From Spinacia oleracea (taxonomy: Eukaryota > Streptophyta > Magnoliopsida > Caryophyllales > Amaranthaceae), in NCBI RefSeq assembly GCF_020520425.1, contig NC_079488.1, positions 86,161,285 through 86,225,284 on the forward strand: a stretch of 64,000 nucleotides of DNA, read 5' to 3'. The position numbers and the translations under genes are program-made. The notes under the pieces were generated by a model. The model was not told the DNA's origin. It saw only the letters and a list, made by a program, of their open reading frames with translations, and ran no database searches. Positions 47,201 to 60,276 of the stretch are shown piece by piece. Each line of letters begins with the position of its first letter. Position 1 is the stretch's first letter.

Positions 47201-49186
47201 TGTTCATCATTTCTTGAGACAATTACCTTAATAATGTTTGAACAACTGGGCAGGTTATGCTCTCAGCTCAGTAGAAGGTCGTGTTGCAATGGAATTTTTT
47301 GATCTTTCTGAAGCTGGTCAATCAAAGAAGTGAGTTCTATACTTTTGTTCATCATATACCGGTGTATTGTTTCCTTTTTTTTCTTCCCCTGATTTGTGCA
47401 ATGTTTTTGTTCACCCCCAAGTTCAACGTGCTTGATTGTTTGGTATGTGTGTTGCCCCAAACTGATATATTTGTTGCCCCATACTAAGTGCTTGAATATA
47501 TACTTTTATGAATCCCAATTACTTAGATTTTTTAATTTCTGAGTTTTGCAGATATGCTTTCAAATGTCATCGGAAGTCAGAGGCTGGAAGAGATATTGTA
47601 TACCCTGTAAATGCTATTTCCTTCCATCCGATGTAAGTTCTTTATATTTCTCTGGTGCTTTGACAATATTTAATGGTTAAAGTTAGGGTATGATCTGACT
47701 TGATGAATTTAAGATGCTACGTCCCTTTTGGATCTTATGACTAACCCAACGGGACTTGTTTTCATATCGAATGGTGAATAGTAGTATTTAAAGGTGCCTG
47801 CAGCATCGACAATAAAACTACTTCGAATATATATTTCTCGAACAACTTGGTTTGTTTTTAGCAGAAAGCTATGCGAAATACGATGCTTTTAGAACATTTG
47901 ATATTTTTCTGTATGAAGACGAGCAGGTCAATTAAGGCTTTAGAGTTATATGAGCCACTTCGTGAATTACTGGAAATTCTCATGTGCACGAGAATGTGAC
48001 ACTTCCATTTTCTAAAAATGAATCATTTGTTATGATGTTTGGAAAACTACTAGTATTTTTTTCGCAGTAATTCTACTTTCAGTTGAGATTCTAAGGGCTA
48101 GAAAATAGAAAGGCTGATGCAAATCCAAAGTCCAAAAAATCTTGATTTTGATGTAAGGCGTTAATTTAGATTGAGTTGACTGCTTAAAGTTGTTGGATAT
48201 AGATTACAGTCATCACACTATGGTTATGTACACTTTTCACTGTTTTACCTTTAGCCGTTCACTTTTTTGAGCGTGATTGCTATTGAAGACAAATTCACAA
48301 AAATTAAAATTTTATTACTTAATAGATAACTCTGTATAGAGCTGTACATTAAATGTAGGTATCTTAGTCTATAGTAAATTTGTATTCCTTATTAAATCAA
48401 GGGTATATGATCTTTGGGTTAAAGAATGCTAGAATTGAATGATTTAAGGCAGATTTAATTTTCAGACTTGCCTCACAAAACAGGCTTTATAGAAAGCTGT
48501 TACATGGTATGAGACTATGAGCACTCACAGTTGACGTTTTAAGCTTTTACAGTTGTACAACATCTGACATGATACTGAACCGAGGAAGTCTTTCTTTGGA
48601 CGTTGTATCCTCTCTGGAAATTGTAGGTCTTTGGTTGCGAACACTTGAGTATTGATAAAAGAAATAGTTTGAGAAAATGGGTATCCTCTTTAATGTTGCC
48701 TTTCTTGCTCATTTTTACCACTATGTGATGTTTATATGCTTTGAATTGTAGATATGGGACATTTGCAACTGGAGGTTGTGATGGAATTGTGAATGTGTGG
48801 GATGGGAACAACAAGAAGAGACTTTATCAGGTAAATATGACAATTGATTGCTGAACTCCAGAAAATCTTTCACCTAAAATAACATATTCTATCTCTATTC
48901 GTCTTGTATTTCAGTATGCAAAGTATCCTACAAGCATCTCAGCATTGTCATTCAATAGAGATGGCCGACTCCTGGCTGTTGCAGCAAGTTACACTTATGA
49001 GGAGGGGAATAAACCGTAAGACTGAATCTATATTTTGTCTTATTCCTTGTGGCTTTTGCTTTTTAATTGACACTTGCTTGTTTATGTTTGTTTTGCAGTC
49101 ATGAGCCTGATTCAATATTTGTCCGAAGTGTCAATGAAGTTGAAGTCAAACCAAAGCCTAAAGTATATGCTAATCCTCCTGCCTGA
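44224..49186 (+). CDS. BUB3: Mitotic checkpoint protein BUB3 (WD40)
   Basis: Nine exons: 44224-44349, 44462-44592, 45587-45669, 46363-46629, 47254-47329, 47552-47632, 48752-48830, 48915-49015, 49099-49186. They sum to 1032 nt (343 codons plus stop), about the usual BUB3 length, and every junction is GT-AG and keeps frame. The protein starts [19 protein letters not shown] and has WD40 signatures ([39 protein letters not shown]), then [20 protein letters not shown] and KYAFKCHRK, typical of BUB3. BUB3 binds BUB1/BUBR1-type kinases at kinetochores in the spindle assembly checkpoint. The leader before the ATG is CT-rich, common in plant housekeeping genes. It is convergent with CLPR1. It could be either BUB3 paralogue. 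Confidence 0.95.
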
Positions 49187-50290
49187 AGGAGTCTAATGGC
49201 TTTACTTAGCCTCTTTTAGTGATTTAATCTTCTAGGTATAGCTTTACACTGCTTTGCTTCTTGGTACCCAAAGAAGCGTATGATGTAAAAGTAATTCCAG
49301 ATGCTCGATTCTTTTTTTAGAACTGCCTTGCATGTCTATGATTCTACAATTGTGTCTCTTATTTCTATCATATTATGCGTTAATGCATCGCATGCTGTCT
49401 TGCTATTGCAGCAACACCAGCCTATTTACTCCTTTGTAGTCATACACTTTTGGTTAAATTAGTAATTAATCTTTGGGCTGTCAAAAAATAAAAAAACAAT
49501 TAATCTAGTTATGAACAAATACTCCGTAGAATAAGATCAAAATAAATAACCCTGACATATTGATATCACAATTTGGTAAAGAGTTATGATCACACAAAAA
49601 TGGAGAGGTGGCGGGCATTTTTGTAATTTTGCACCAACAAACATATAATCTAGGAATATGACAAAATGAATAGGATAAACGAAAAAGGACAAGTAATGAA
49701 TAAAAGGGAGGAAAATGGCAGAAAAAGAGAACAGAGAAAGTGACATAAGGTACCATTTTTTATAAAAAGTGTCATTATCTTTTAAAACAATACGGAGTAC
49801 CATTTTCTTTAAAAACAAAACCATTTTTTTTAAATGTAACATTTCTTTAAGAAACATGGAGTATCATTTTTGTTTAGCAAGTACTATTCTTATTCAACGC
49901 ATACCATTTTCATTTAACAAATACCATTTATAATATAATAGCAACAAGTTTTGTCATTTTCTTTATTGTCACTTTGTTGCTGTTATGTTTTTGCAAATAT
50001 CTCACAACATGCGATTTTTACTTCCTCATGATGGCACCCGGTAAAGAGGTAAATAACACTGAAAGTTGTGGGAGTTTTGTCATTTATTGCTAACAAGGAG
50101 GTATTTGGTTCCACCGACTGTGCGGTCCAACTAGCCACCAACCGAGTCACCTACAAAACAAGAATATTTGTCTTTAAATATTTCCTTCAATTAAGTATTA
50201 AGTAATTAGAGAGAGAAAAGGCGGAACAATCAATTCATGAATAGTAATGTATTCAATGCATTCAAAATCTAGTGTATCGCTATTTGACGT
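49187..50290. other. Intergenic DNA between BUB3 and CLPR1
   Basis: BUB3 3' untranslated sequence runs into AT-rich DNA. At 49750-49935, TACCATTTT-like words recur at irregular spacing (for example GGAGTACCATTTTC and GCATACCATTTTC), which looks like a degraded repeat. No gene is seen. Confidence 0.5.
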
Positions 50291-50610
50291 CCGCGTTTGG
50301 TAAACGTATGGTTTTACCCTTATATAAGGTATCCCACCTCCCTTCATCTTTCCGTTTTCCGGGAGGCGACTCCAAAATTCGGCCATTTCCCGGCGACATC
50401 CCCTCCACCATCTTCTCCCCTCATCACCTCACCATCATCATGTTTCTCCACCATCATCATCTCGTTGCTCCACCACCATCTTTGTTCTGGCGATGCAAGG
50501 CGTCGCACTCCCCTCCATCATGGACGACGAAGTTCTTTCAACGTCGTGGTCGTCGGGCATGATGCACGTTTCGTGGTTGGAGGTTTTTTTTTAATTATTA
50601 TTGTTGTAGT

Positions 50611-50772
50611 ATTGGGCCGTCCGAATTGGCGGCCGAAACCATGTTTAGGCCGCAGATCTAGGGCGGCCCAGACATGGTTGGGGCAGCCAATTCCAGCTGG
50701 CCCAGATATGGTTCGGGCCGCCAATTCAGGGCGGGCTACACATGGTTCCCGACGCCAATTATGGGTGGCCCT
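50611..50772. repeat. GC-rich minisatellite (ATGGTT...GCCAATT units)
   Basis: About four units of roughly 38 nt contain CATGGTTxGGGCxGCCAATT and GGCCCAGA-type words. The open frames covering it (50297-50791 plus, 50518-50724 minus) reflect the repeat. It is probably part of an unrecognised mobile element with Pro/His-rich low-complexity sequence to its left (50340-50560). Confidence 0.6.
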
Positions 50773-51599
50773 TGTGTTTTTAAAAAATTGAATTTCTTTT
50801 TTCCCGCCAGGTAAAAACGAATGTAATAAAAATAAAATTTTTGTTTATTATTTCGTTTTAAATTTCCGATATTTTAAAAAGTGTTGCCAATTTTTTTTGA
50901 ATAATTACTTATTTTCATAATTAATATATTTGAAAAAATAATTTCTTAGAATTTTTTGTTTAAAAATTGTAGTTAAAAATATTTATTTGTTTATTTATTA
51001 ATTTCGATTAAAAAATTGTTTAAAAAATGTGCAGGGGGAGGGATGAAGTAAGGGAGGGGATACTTTTCTTTTAAAGGCTAAAATCGTCATTTCACTATAA
51101 ATACGCAGGCGTTTTTAGTGATTGAGGACATCGAATAAAAACCCCTAAAATCTAACCCCTTCTCCTCAAAACGAGGAATATTTTTTTTATTTAATAATTT
51201 GCTGGATTTTATTTCAAAGGTTGGAAGCAGTAGCTAGCCATAGTACATATTAGCATAGTGTTTGCGAATTAACTATGACATTTGCGCAATTTAGAAGGTG
51301 GACCATGGTGCACATAGAGCATGGTGCACCTTAATAACACTAGTATATAATTGAAAGAACATCTGGTTACGAGAAAAGAACATGAGTATTTTTTATTTAG
51401 GTTTTTAATAAATAGTAAAATAATATATTATTTTTATAACAAAAAAGTGAATATTATATCGCATGTTCTTTTGTCGTAGTGTTATGTTCTTTTGCTTATG
51501 CACATGTGTTCTTTTGGTGCACTATGCTCTATATGCACCACGGTCCATAGTCCACGGATTGTGACATTTGAGATAAAACCTACGAGAGAAAACAATGAA
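50773..51599. other. AT-rich intergenic DNA
   Basis: No gene. It contains T-rich stretches and, at 51300-51550, imperfect repeats of ATGTTCTTTTG and GGTGCAC words of unknown origin. Confidence 0.4.
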
Positions 51600-52560
51600 T
51601 AAGTGAATATAATATAACCAAGCCATAAAATTCGCGTCTCTTACTAGCCCTTGTTTAACTAGAGAGTCTGCTACCATATTAGCACTCCTTCCTTTATGAA
51701 TGATCACCAAGTGCAACTATCTTCTTCTAGCATTGCGAATGAAGTTTAGTTGGAAGTTGAGGTTCCATGACCCTCCATATCATCATTGCACCAATTGACT
51801 GCGTTCACCGAGTCGGATTCTAGCACAACGGAGTGGTTCTTGATGGAGATTTTGATGGCTCAATAAATGGCAAGGATTCAGCACAATTGATCTCTAATGG
51901 GGGATGGGGGATGGGACATGAGAACATACACATGAAATGGACAAGAACACCTCCAATAGCTGATGTTTTTTTGGAGATGTTTACCGACGCATCCACATTC
52001 CATTTGACTTGCTCACTTGGCGGGGTGGGACCAAACTAAGGGGGAAGATTGTTTCTGGTGATTCCCCAGGATGCAAAGTGAGCCATTCCATGCTAGACAT
52101 GAGAGATTTGTAATTAATTCTTCACTTGAGTATGCCACCAACTTAGGCGAAGCAAAACAAGATCTTGAAGTTGGGGTAAGGAGCATGAGGAATTGCTAAA
52201 AATTCTGGAGTTTCTTTCTTTCCATATTGTCCAAATGATGACAAAAAATATGGCCACCCACACTATTTTAAAGAATTTGCCCATCCCCTTATTGCGCCAG
52301 TGATCAAAGGCTTCGCGAAGACTCTCCGGGCAGACCCAATATATGTAGCCACCAGCCCCAAATTTGCCAGGAGAACTTACAGTGAAGTAGAACCCCCAAT
52401 CCCCGCCAAACCAACATATGAATGGCTCTGCGCGACTATCATGTATCCTACAATCTCACTCCCACGTGATGAAATTCACTCGAATTTCATAATGTATGAA
52501 AGGTGGCCAAGGATCATGAGGCATATTTTGCACCTATCTTGTAAATTCAGAGTCTGATTC
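51600..52560 (-). pseudogene. Decayed LINE 3' part (zinc-binding and RNase H regions)
   Basis: The minus strand shows broken pieces typical of plant L1-like pol ends: WTIWKERNSRIFSNSS (near 52200), then VKWNVDASVNISKKTSAIGG (near 51985, the start of an RNase H domain), and RSANMVADSLVKQGL (about 51640-51690, the end of RNase H). Stops and shifts separate them. It lies downstream of the CLPR1 stop. Confidence 0.65.
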
Positions 52561-52991
52561 ATAGGTTTATGGCTCCAACAGTCCCTCTCCCATGTATGAG
52601 AAACTAGAATCTCACCCTCCAGGCCTCCACGGCCCTACCCGCGCCCTGCCATTCACAACTCCAGGATGAAACTACACAGGGATTTTGACAAAACAATGCA
52701 ATCATTTATGAAGTCCAAAAGCGAATTGAATTGTATAGAAAACTTATAGACACGTATGCTTTTTCTTGATTAATGGGCACTTACAATATCATTACAAAAA
52801 ATTTCAACAACTGAGGTTAGCATCTTAGTTCCATTACCCCCCTGGCCCCTGTATATTAGTACAAAATAACCTGCAAGTTGAAAGGGTGTGCTGAAGCATT
52901 CAAGGACTACCAGTTTGTATATGGTAAACAGTTATAGCAAGTGCTTCAAAAACAACAGCTCACAGGAACCATAACACCCAATTCACACTCA

Positions 52992-55900
52992 TCACCTAAA
53001 GCCGGAGGGTGCTGCTGCTGCTTGTCCAGGTCCTCCTCTCCTCATGGCCCTTGATTGGGCAAGTATCTCATCATAATCCTGACCACCGAAAGTTACCGTC
53101 AGTATTAAAGATGGATAGAGGCGGAAAATTTTTGATCATTAAATAATACTTCCTCTGTCACTTTTATTTATTTTACTTGCACCATTTTCTTCTTTTGGAA
53201 GTTGCATATTAGTTGCACCGATTCCTTTTATGGTATGCATTCACATGGGTGTGTTCACATTTTTACCCTTTTTTTCTTCTTTTTTTGACAACATAATACA
53301 AATAGAAACTACGAGCCTTTTCTAGCACTAACTGCCAGATTATGAGCTCTAATGACAGAGTTTCTAACTACTTTCATAATTTTAAAGAAACTAAGACCAT
53401 TAGCTGCATCTTTTATATCTTCTACAATTCCCTGCGTATCTTTGTTTCCTAGGTTCTGATTTTGGAATGCTCTCACCAACTCCAGCGAATCTGTGTATAT
53501 GATCAAGTTGGTCTCTCCTACTGGAAGGAGCTCAACCGCCTTGAGTGCAGCGTATGCTACATTTTTACCCTTATACACATCATATATTTACCATTAATAC
53601 CTAACCTTTTCTACCTAATTTGTTTGTCATAACATGTGCATGTGCATTCTTGATATTTACTTCCTTTCTTAATGTTTGTGCCCAACCCAAATGGTGCAAG
53701 TAAAAGAAACGGAGGAAGTACGTGATAACTCACCCGTTTTTCAAATGCAGAATCCCTCGAATCAATCATCTTGTCAGCAATGCCATAATCAATGGCTTCC
53801 TGTGCCTGGAAGTACTTGGGGCGTTGAATATCTTTCTCGATCTCTTCTTTTGGTTTGCCAATGCCTTTGGCTAAGAGTTCAAGACAATATTCCGTATTTG
53901 CATCCAGTTCTTTTGCCTAAAAAAAGGCCATCAAGAAACACACATCAACAGTAGTGCTGGGTGCTTGTACCTTATGTTTTTCATGGAATCAATAAGACAC
54001 TTTGCAATAAACACACATCCTTTTGGAATTAGAACTAACTCTTCAATTTTTTTTATTTTTTTTATTTAACACTTTGCAAATGCAAGCAATTATTGAGGAA
54101 CACAATAAGAGGATCAGGCGTACCTTGATCCACATATCGATCACTGCTCCACTAGATCTGTTGACTTTAGGCAGATATAATTTTGCTGCAATTTGGAATT
54201 GGAGAACTATTAGAAACCAGGACTGGATGAAAGCCACGTTTTGTGAAGCCAGCATACAACAATATAGAACAAGTTAACCACTGTAGCTCGGACACAATAG
54301 TGGTACGAATCAACATATTTCTTCTTGTGGTAAAGCAAATAGAACTTCAAATGATTGCATCTAATTTTCAAATTCTGATAATGAAAAGGGAAAAAGATAC
54401 GTTATTTTAATGCCAAGACAAAGCCTGAGATTTCAACTACTCATTAAACATTTTGATCTTTATCCACCACATGAGTGAGTTTGTCAAAATGATTTTGGAT
54501 ACCCCATATACCCACCAAATAGGCAAATACGAACAAGGAGGAGCAATTGGAAGTTTGGAACTGCAAATGTGGTCCTTGAGCTCCTTCCTTCTAGATGACC
54601 TCAGTCAACAGTCCACAAGGTGATTCTTAAGTGTCAACAATTTAAAAGCAAAGATGTGTCACTATCGCAAACAAAACTCTAGAAAGGCATTGTCCTTGTT
54701 ATCTCAAACACATTTTTCAAAGGGGCAACAGGAATCCACTGTCCAAAGAAGAAATTTTCCGTTAAACAATTCTTGCTAGGACCAGTTTTCTCAGATAACT
54801 GAATCTGATTCGTTAAAGAATCGAAGTATTCCAAGTATTCACTAATCACTACTTAATAGTATTATTTGATTCCTTATAGACAGATGCATGAAAGTGCAGG
54901 CAGCGAATATAAGCATAGTGAATACATCGAAATTCATATAATGAGTACAGGCAGAGAAGTTTTGCAATACTTGATGAGTTCGGCTGCAGAGCACGGTAAC
55001 CCTTTGTTCCAAGTGATAGAAGCATAGCTGCTTGACCATATGCCATGCCACAGTTCACAGTGTAGACATCTGATTTGCAATACTACAAAAGTTGATAAAG
55101 GGGAAGTCAAGGACTATGTGGGTTGGGCTCACATATTATGCACACAAAAGCATGAATAAATAAAATCCTTACGGCCATGGTGTCGGCTATGGCATATGCT
55201 TCTGTCTCAGAACCGACAGTTTCCATCTTCTCATTCTGCAAAAACCAAAAACCCATGTGAACTGTCAAGACATAACTTCGCTGCATTCTAACTCACCAAG
55301 CAATTGTATTCTTCAAGTGTATGGGACAAAGTCCATCCAACACAGCCCTTTCCCGAGCAGGTACTGGAGTAGTACACGGTTATTACTCTTATCAGTCTTT
55401 AAAAAAAGAAAATATATGACACTCGCCTACTTATTAATAGTGGTACTTTCCCTCCATGTCATGTGAATCATTCTGGAAATTCCAGCATATAATACTTTAG
55501 GTGCCTATGCACATTACCCAAGCTTATTAGCTTACCATGCAGTTAGTCCAATGTTCATGACAAGACAACTTATCTAAAGCATATCTTCTAACTCACCTGC
55601 GTTCCAGATGAGTTGATGTACAGATATATAGGCTTTGAGGGGTTGTCATAGTCCAACCACATAAACTGAGCAATAATAAGCTCAGTAACTGCAGGCACAA
55701 TCTGAGCAAAGAGAGAAGAACAATTGACAACAATTAGAAGCAAAGACTGAAGTATAATCGAAATGGTCAACTTCAATATAAAAACTATTAATAACAAGGT
55801 CTTACTGGCATGCCAAGATAAACAATCCTTGCATCCAAAAGCAAGGAAGGAAGATCAGGTGGAGCAGTTCTTGGTCTTCCATATCCTTTAGCTCCACTAC

Positions 55901-58900
55901 GATACATGCTAATGCTCATACTGTATTTTGATGGACCCCTATCATCCATACCTCTAGCACTCCACATCCCACCATTATCTAAATAGTTGCTCGCAGATGA
56001 GATACTTTGCTGCAAAAAGTTCATTCAAACATCAGACCTAGCTGATAAACTGAATCGCAGAGTTAAACTGTCAAACAAAAATTATAGATAAATGTGTACA
56101 GTGTACCTCCGTTACTTTCTCTGACTGTCGGCGGACTGGATTATCCTCTGTCATGAACATGTCCATTTGTGAAGGATTGAGGCCGTAAAGATACTGAGGG
56201 ACATTTTTGAAATTATCCATCACTACGAAAGAAGAGATGCATGAAAAGAATTGTCAGAAATGAAAGTTATGGAGAATATAACCAGAAGTAAGGTAAAGCT
56301 TCTAAATTCTAAAAGAGAAGAGCAATCAAGGAGTGTGCAGTCAGTTTAAACATGTCACGTGTTGTTTTCTTCTCCTGTTTCCTGCATTTTTTTTCACTTG
56401 TCCGCATTGCAGGGGTGGGAACAGGATGACTCATTGCTGTTTAGGCCAATAGTAGCTCCATATTAAGTAAGTTTATTCACATCCAGTTAATGAGCCTTAG
56501 ATGTTCCTCCGATGTATTCATATAACAGGTATCCAAAGAGAAGTGTGACCCTCCCTTAGCACCAGCTCTAAAAAGAACAAAGAAGCTTCTAATGTCTTGA
56601 GCAGTTTTTAGACACGACCAAGGAGGAGGGATTGTAAGAGCCTAAGAGGTAGACACATTTAAACATGTTCAACGGTTTAAACTAATAGGAACTTTGTGTT
56701 TCCATCCAAAAAGTAATGATGTAAGTAGAGGCTTAGATTCAGATTAGGCATGGTTCAATAAGCCCTACTTCTCTCAGAAATATCTAGAAAAGAAGACTTT
56801 AGGATTAACGCCTCAATGTCATCAGAGAGGACAAGAACCTGGCAATTGAATAGAAAAATAAAAGCCCTAAAAGGTACTCCCTCCATTTCTTTTTGATGTA
56901 TCCATTTGGAATCTGGTGTGGTTTTTAAGAAAATTGGAATATTGGTTTGTATGGGTATAAGTGTAATGATTGGGTGTAAGAGAAATGATTGAGTGTAAGA
57001 GATTATAATAAATAAAAGAGTGAGAAAATAATAAAGAAATAAGGTAAGAGAGAGGAGTGATAATGATGGGTGATAAAGGAGGTGAGAGAGTGGGTATATG
57101 GGGAAGGGAAAAGAATTAAATATTATGGGTGGGGAAAATTAGGTGGGAATATGGGTAGAATCTTTAGGTATTTTGGTAATTAGATAGAAATGTAAGGGTA
57201 TTTTAGGATAAAATGTATGTCCAAAAATATAATAGATTCTAAATGAATACAACAATATGAAACGCTTAAAATGGAAACGGATACAACAAAAAGAAACGGA
57301 GGGAGTAAAAAATATCATGAAAGACAGAAAACAATTAATATCCTTTCAAATTGATGCATAAATTAATAGAAGTTGTACAACGTATTGTTGACGGAAAATT
57401 TACTTTATCAAAATAGACTGTAGCTCTTTGTTATAAACTACTAACAGAAGGCAGAAACCAGAGCTTAGAATAGAAATATAGTCGATAGTGACCCAATCAA
57501 ACTTACTCCGCACATGAACATGAAATCTATTTATGACAAGTGTTGCAACTGTTGTCTGATTTTCTAACCCCATTTGAACCACATTCTGAATAATGAGAAG
57601 TTGGTACATTTTACTGGAAACATTAGTGAACTAATTTGACAACCTAGGGCGGAAAATTATGTTTTCTTCCCTTTCTCATGTACGAAAACATAATGCGTTT
57701 CAAGTATTGATAGAATGACTGCCAGAACACACAAATGGTACTCTGTATTCAATGTGTGGTAGACTAAAACAATATATTCAAAAACCAGTTATTGATGCAA
57801 ACTATAGGAGTAATATTTCCTCTAGAACACTCAAAATAAATGGAAGTTCTTTCAAACATCACTATTTTTTCTTACTTCTTCCGTTCGATAACAATTCCAT
57901 TACGATTTACATCAAGGCTAATCCAACAGTTCGATGACAGAGAACTACAACTCTTCTCACAAACTTTGATGCTTGACCCATTTATTGACAAACAAAATAA
58001 TTGCAATTATGAAATTCTTCACTCATTTCGACATGAGGTCCGAATATTACTTCATTTCGAACGAAAAGTTTCCGATATAGTGACTATAGACGAACAAGCG
58101 TCTTCATCCATCAAGGCAAATGAAATACTAAAAACCACCAAAAAATTGACTTAACGCCTTCAGTAAAATGCGTAACGAAGTCGGATAGTTCATAGTATCA
58201 ACAACTCTTATCTACTTCTCTCTAAGTAGTGTTTTATTAGTAACTGTATTCATACATCAGATTTCTGTGGAATGTCTACTTTTGCTAAGAGTAAGTTACC
58301 CTCAAATTAAAACATAGTTGATCTCACATTTTAAGGGATAGGGTTGGCTATAGCGATAACAGAGAACACCCATTTGGGGAAAAAACAACCTCTATTGGTA
58401 CAAATTTAGTATGTGATTGGTATAAATTTGTTTATCAAAACTATTAATTAGTACCGATTAGACTTTCTGCTTTATTGTGCTTTATTGGTACTGACTAGGG
58501 TCTAGGGTTACCTGATTCGTGGCTCGCTTCGATACGGGGTACAAGTTTGGATTCACGATTCACAGGTTGGCTGATTTTAGGTTCGCGAGAGGGGTTTAGA
58601 AAAAAAATCCAGAGTTTTTTTAAAAAAATTGTTCAAAATAGCAAATGTTATGAAGATTGTATTTTAATACTCATACTTAAAAATCAGTTAATTAAACAAA
58701 GGAAAGAAAAAACAACCAACGTGCATTAACCTTTCACATCCGTCATAAAACATAAAATATAAAATTCCAAGCCCACCACCAAGAGTAAGACACCGACACT
58801 CGTGAAGAAAAAACGAAGAAAAGGAAATTAACTTGCAGCCGTGGCTGAAATTTAGACTCAGAGAGTCAGAGAAGACGAAAGTCACGACAACAATTGACGA

Positions 58901-59980
58901 TCACAATTAACATGTATTTGCTTTTCAAACATATGTGTTCTTCTGTCGCATTCTCTGGCCTTCAATAGGTCAAACTAGGGTTTCAGATTCGGCACGAAAA
59001 TACCAGTGATTTGGTTCGAGAACAACATCAAATTTGGTCGCCGGAGAACCGTGATTCGGTTGGGCAAACTGATTCGAGGTTTATGGGCGTGTCTGCAACA
59101 AACTAATTAGTACAAATAAAGGTTGTTTGCGTCAGACTTCTTCTTTAAGCGATGCCACACTCTCTTATGAAGTTCAATTTCCCCCGTACTTACTAAGTAT
59201 TTCACTTCCAACTAAACAACCATCTCAAACAACCTTATCTCCCATCAAAATAAAAGTATAACATAATTACATCAGTATTTGTCATTTGCCAATTGAATGA
59301 TAATACAGTTACAGTCTTGCATACAACTTAGACGCATTTGCACGTCCCAATACTGGCAAGAGTGTGCCGCCACAGTTCAAGCTAATTGCATAAGTTAGTT
59401 GTCAATTAAAGATAACAAGCACACAACACTCATAGACACATTTCAATAACGGCAAGAGTGCGCCGCCGCAGTTCGAGCTAATTACATAAGTAGTTGTCAA
59501 TTAAAGATAACAAGCACACAATTAGACTCATAGTCACATTACCAATATCGGCAAGAGTGCGCCGCACAATTCGAGCACCAAAACAATTGGACAGTTACAC
59601 TACAGACCCTTAATTTCTAAACAATTTTTTATCTAGTAGAACCATCAAACATAAATTGGCAAAAACAATAAAAACCCCAAAATTAACAAATCAAATTACA
59701 AAGAGAGTAGAAACTCACAGCCATCTTTGAGATTATCTTGCCTAAACTGCTTGGGAATGTGATCAAATGAAGATTTCTGGGCACAAGGTGACTTGAACAA
59801 CCTCCGATTAAGCGTGGGTTTTGCTTGGATTGAAGAGGAGAAAAGGGTTGAATGAGAAAAGGGTTTTATACCCAGAAGGAAAGAGGATTGAGAGAGGCCA
59901 TTTGAGGCAATACCCATTTCGCGATTTTCAGAGGTGACTGGTATATTTGTGAAGATAGGAGAGAGAAATATGGTCGCCAT
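52992..59980 (-). CDS. CLPR1: Chloroplast Clp protease, ClpR1-type inactive subunit
   Basis: Nine exons on the minus strand: 59980-59719, 56222-56107, 56009-55806, 55701-55597, 55235-55173, 55082-54971, 54185-54124, 53916-53734, 53078-52992. They sum to 1194 nt (397 codons plus stop), with all junctions GT-AG and in frame. The Ser/Thr-rich N-terminus (MATIFLSPIFTNIPVTS) suits a chloroplast transit peptide. FDHIPKQFRQDNLKDG, TAPPDLPSLLLDARIVYLGM and MWLDYDNPSKPIYLYINSSG are ClpR1 hallmarks. The catalytic Ser position reads CGMAYGQAAMLL and the His region KLYLPKVNRSSG, so the peptidase triad is lost, as expected for ClpR subunits. These form one ring of the plastid ClpPR core. Intron 1 is 3.5 kb; intron 8 holds a LINE fragment. 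The C-terminus is Gly/Ala/Pro-rich. Confidence 0.95.
53271..53558 (-). mobile_element. 5'-truncated LINE in CLPR1 intron 8
   Basis: The minus strand encodes the RNase H end (YAALKAVELLPVGETNLIIY, VRNSVIRAHNLAVSA) and finishes TATGTTGTC then an A-rich tail. A perfect 14-bp duplication ACATTTTTACCCTT flanks it (53257-53270 and 53559-53572). The orientation is the same as CLPR1, and the splice sites are not disturbed. Confidence 0.9.
56877..57305. mobile_element. Stowaway-type MITE in CLPR1 intron 1
   Basis: Its inverted ends CTCCCTCCATTTCTTTTTG and CAAAAAGAAACGGAGGGAG are flanked by TA on both sides (56875-56876, 57306-57307). It is 429 bp and non-coding. Confidence 0.9.
59336..59577. repeat. 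96-99-bp tandem repeat in CLPR1 intron 1
   Basis: GGCAAGAGTG followed by YGCCGCC recurs at 59355, 59451 and 59550. Each of the first two units continues AGCTAATT and AGTTGTCAATTAAAGATAAC; the third is cut short. That makes about 2.4 copies. Confidence 0.9.
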
Positions 59981-60070
59981 TGAAGCTACGTTTGCAAGCG
60001 TCTAAGTTCCAACTGATTTATTAGAGCCGTGAAATGATATAGTACTACAGAATTACAGATGGAGATGGGG

Positions 60071-60276
60071 ATGTTTATAATTTGGCATGAGTGGTTAAGG
60101 GTCTCTTGCTCCTTAACCAAGGTCTCGGGTTCGAGCCTTGGGAATGGAAAAAACTTTAACTGGGAGGAATGTTGTCTATTGAGGTACCCATGCAAACTCC
60201 CGCAGGAGATTAGTCCACTCGTCGAAGGCGGTGGGAACTCCTCGTAGTAGAACCCAAAAAAATAAAAAAAAATTGG
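60071..60276 (+). mobile_element. tRNA-derived SINE
   Basis: It has a box A-like TGGCATGAGTGG at 60083, a clear box B GGGTTCGAGCC at 60127-60137, and an A-rich 3' end (60255-60272), in total about 205 bp. This is the layout of a pol III plant SINE. Exact ends and target duplication were not resolved. It starts about 90 bp upstream of the CLPR1 ATG, head-to-head. Confidence 0.8.

Larger units (their letters stand above)
56223..59718 (-). other. CLPR1 intron 1 (3.5 kb)
   Basis: It begins GTGAGT after the transit-peptide exon and ends TTTCGTAG. It contains a Stowaway MITE (56877-57305) and a 96-99-bp tandem repeat (59336-59577). The open frames at 57752-58154 and 58547-58885 have no recognisable domain, and I see no nested gene. 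Confidence 0.85.

Noticed and set aside
57840..58154. 104-codon plus-strand frame inside CLPR1 intron 1
   Set aside because: No recognisable domain, no start context or partner exon, and it is antisense to the host intron.
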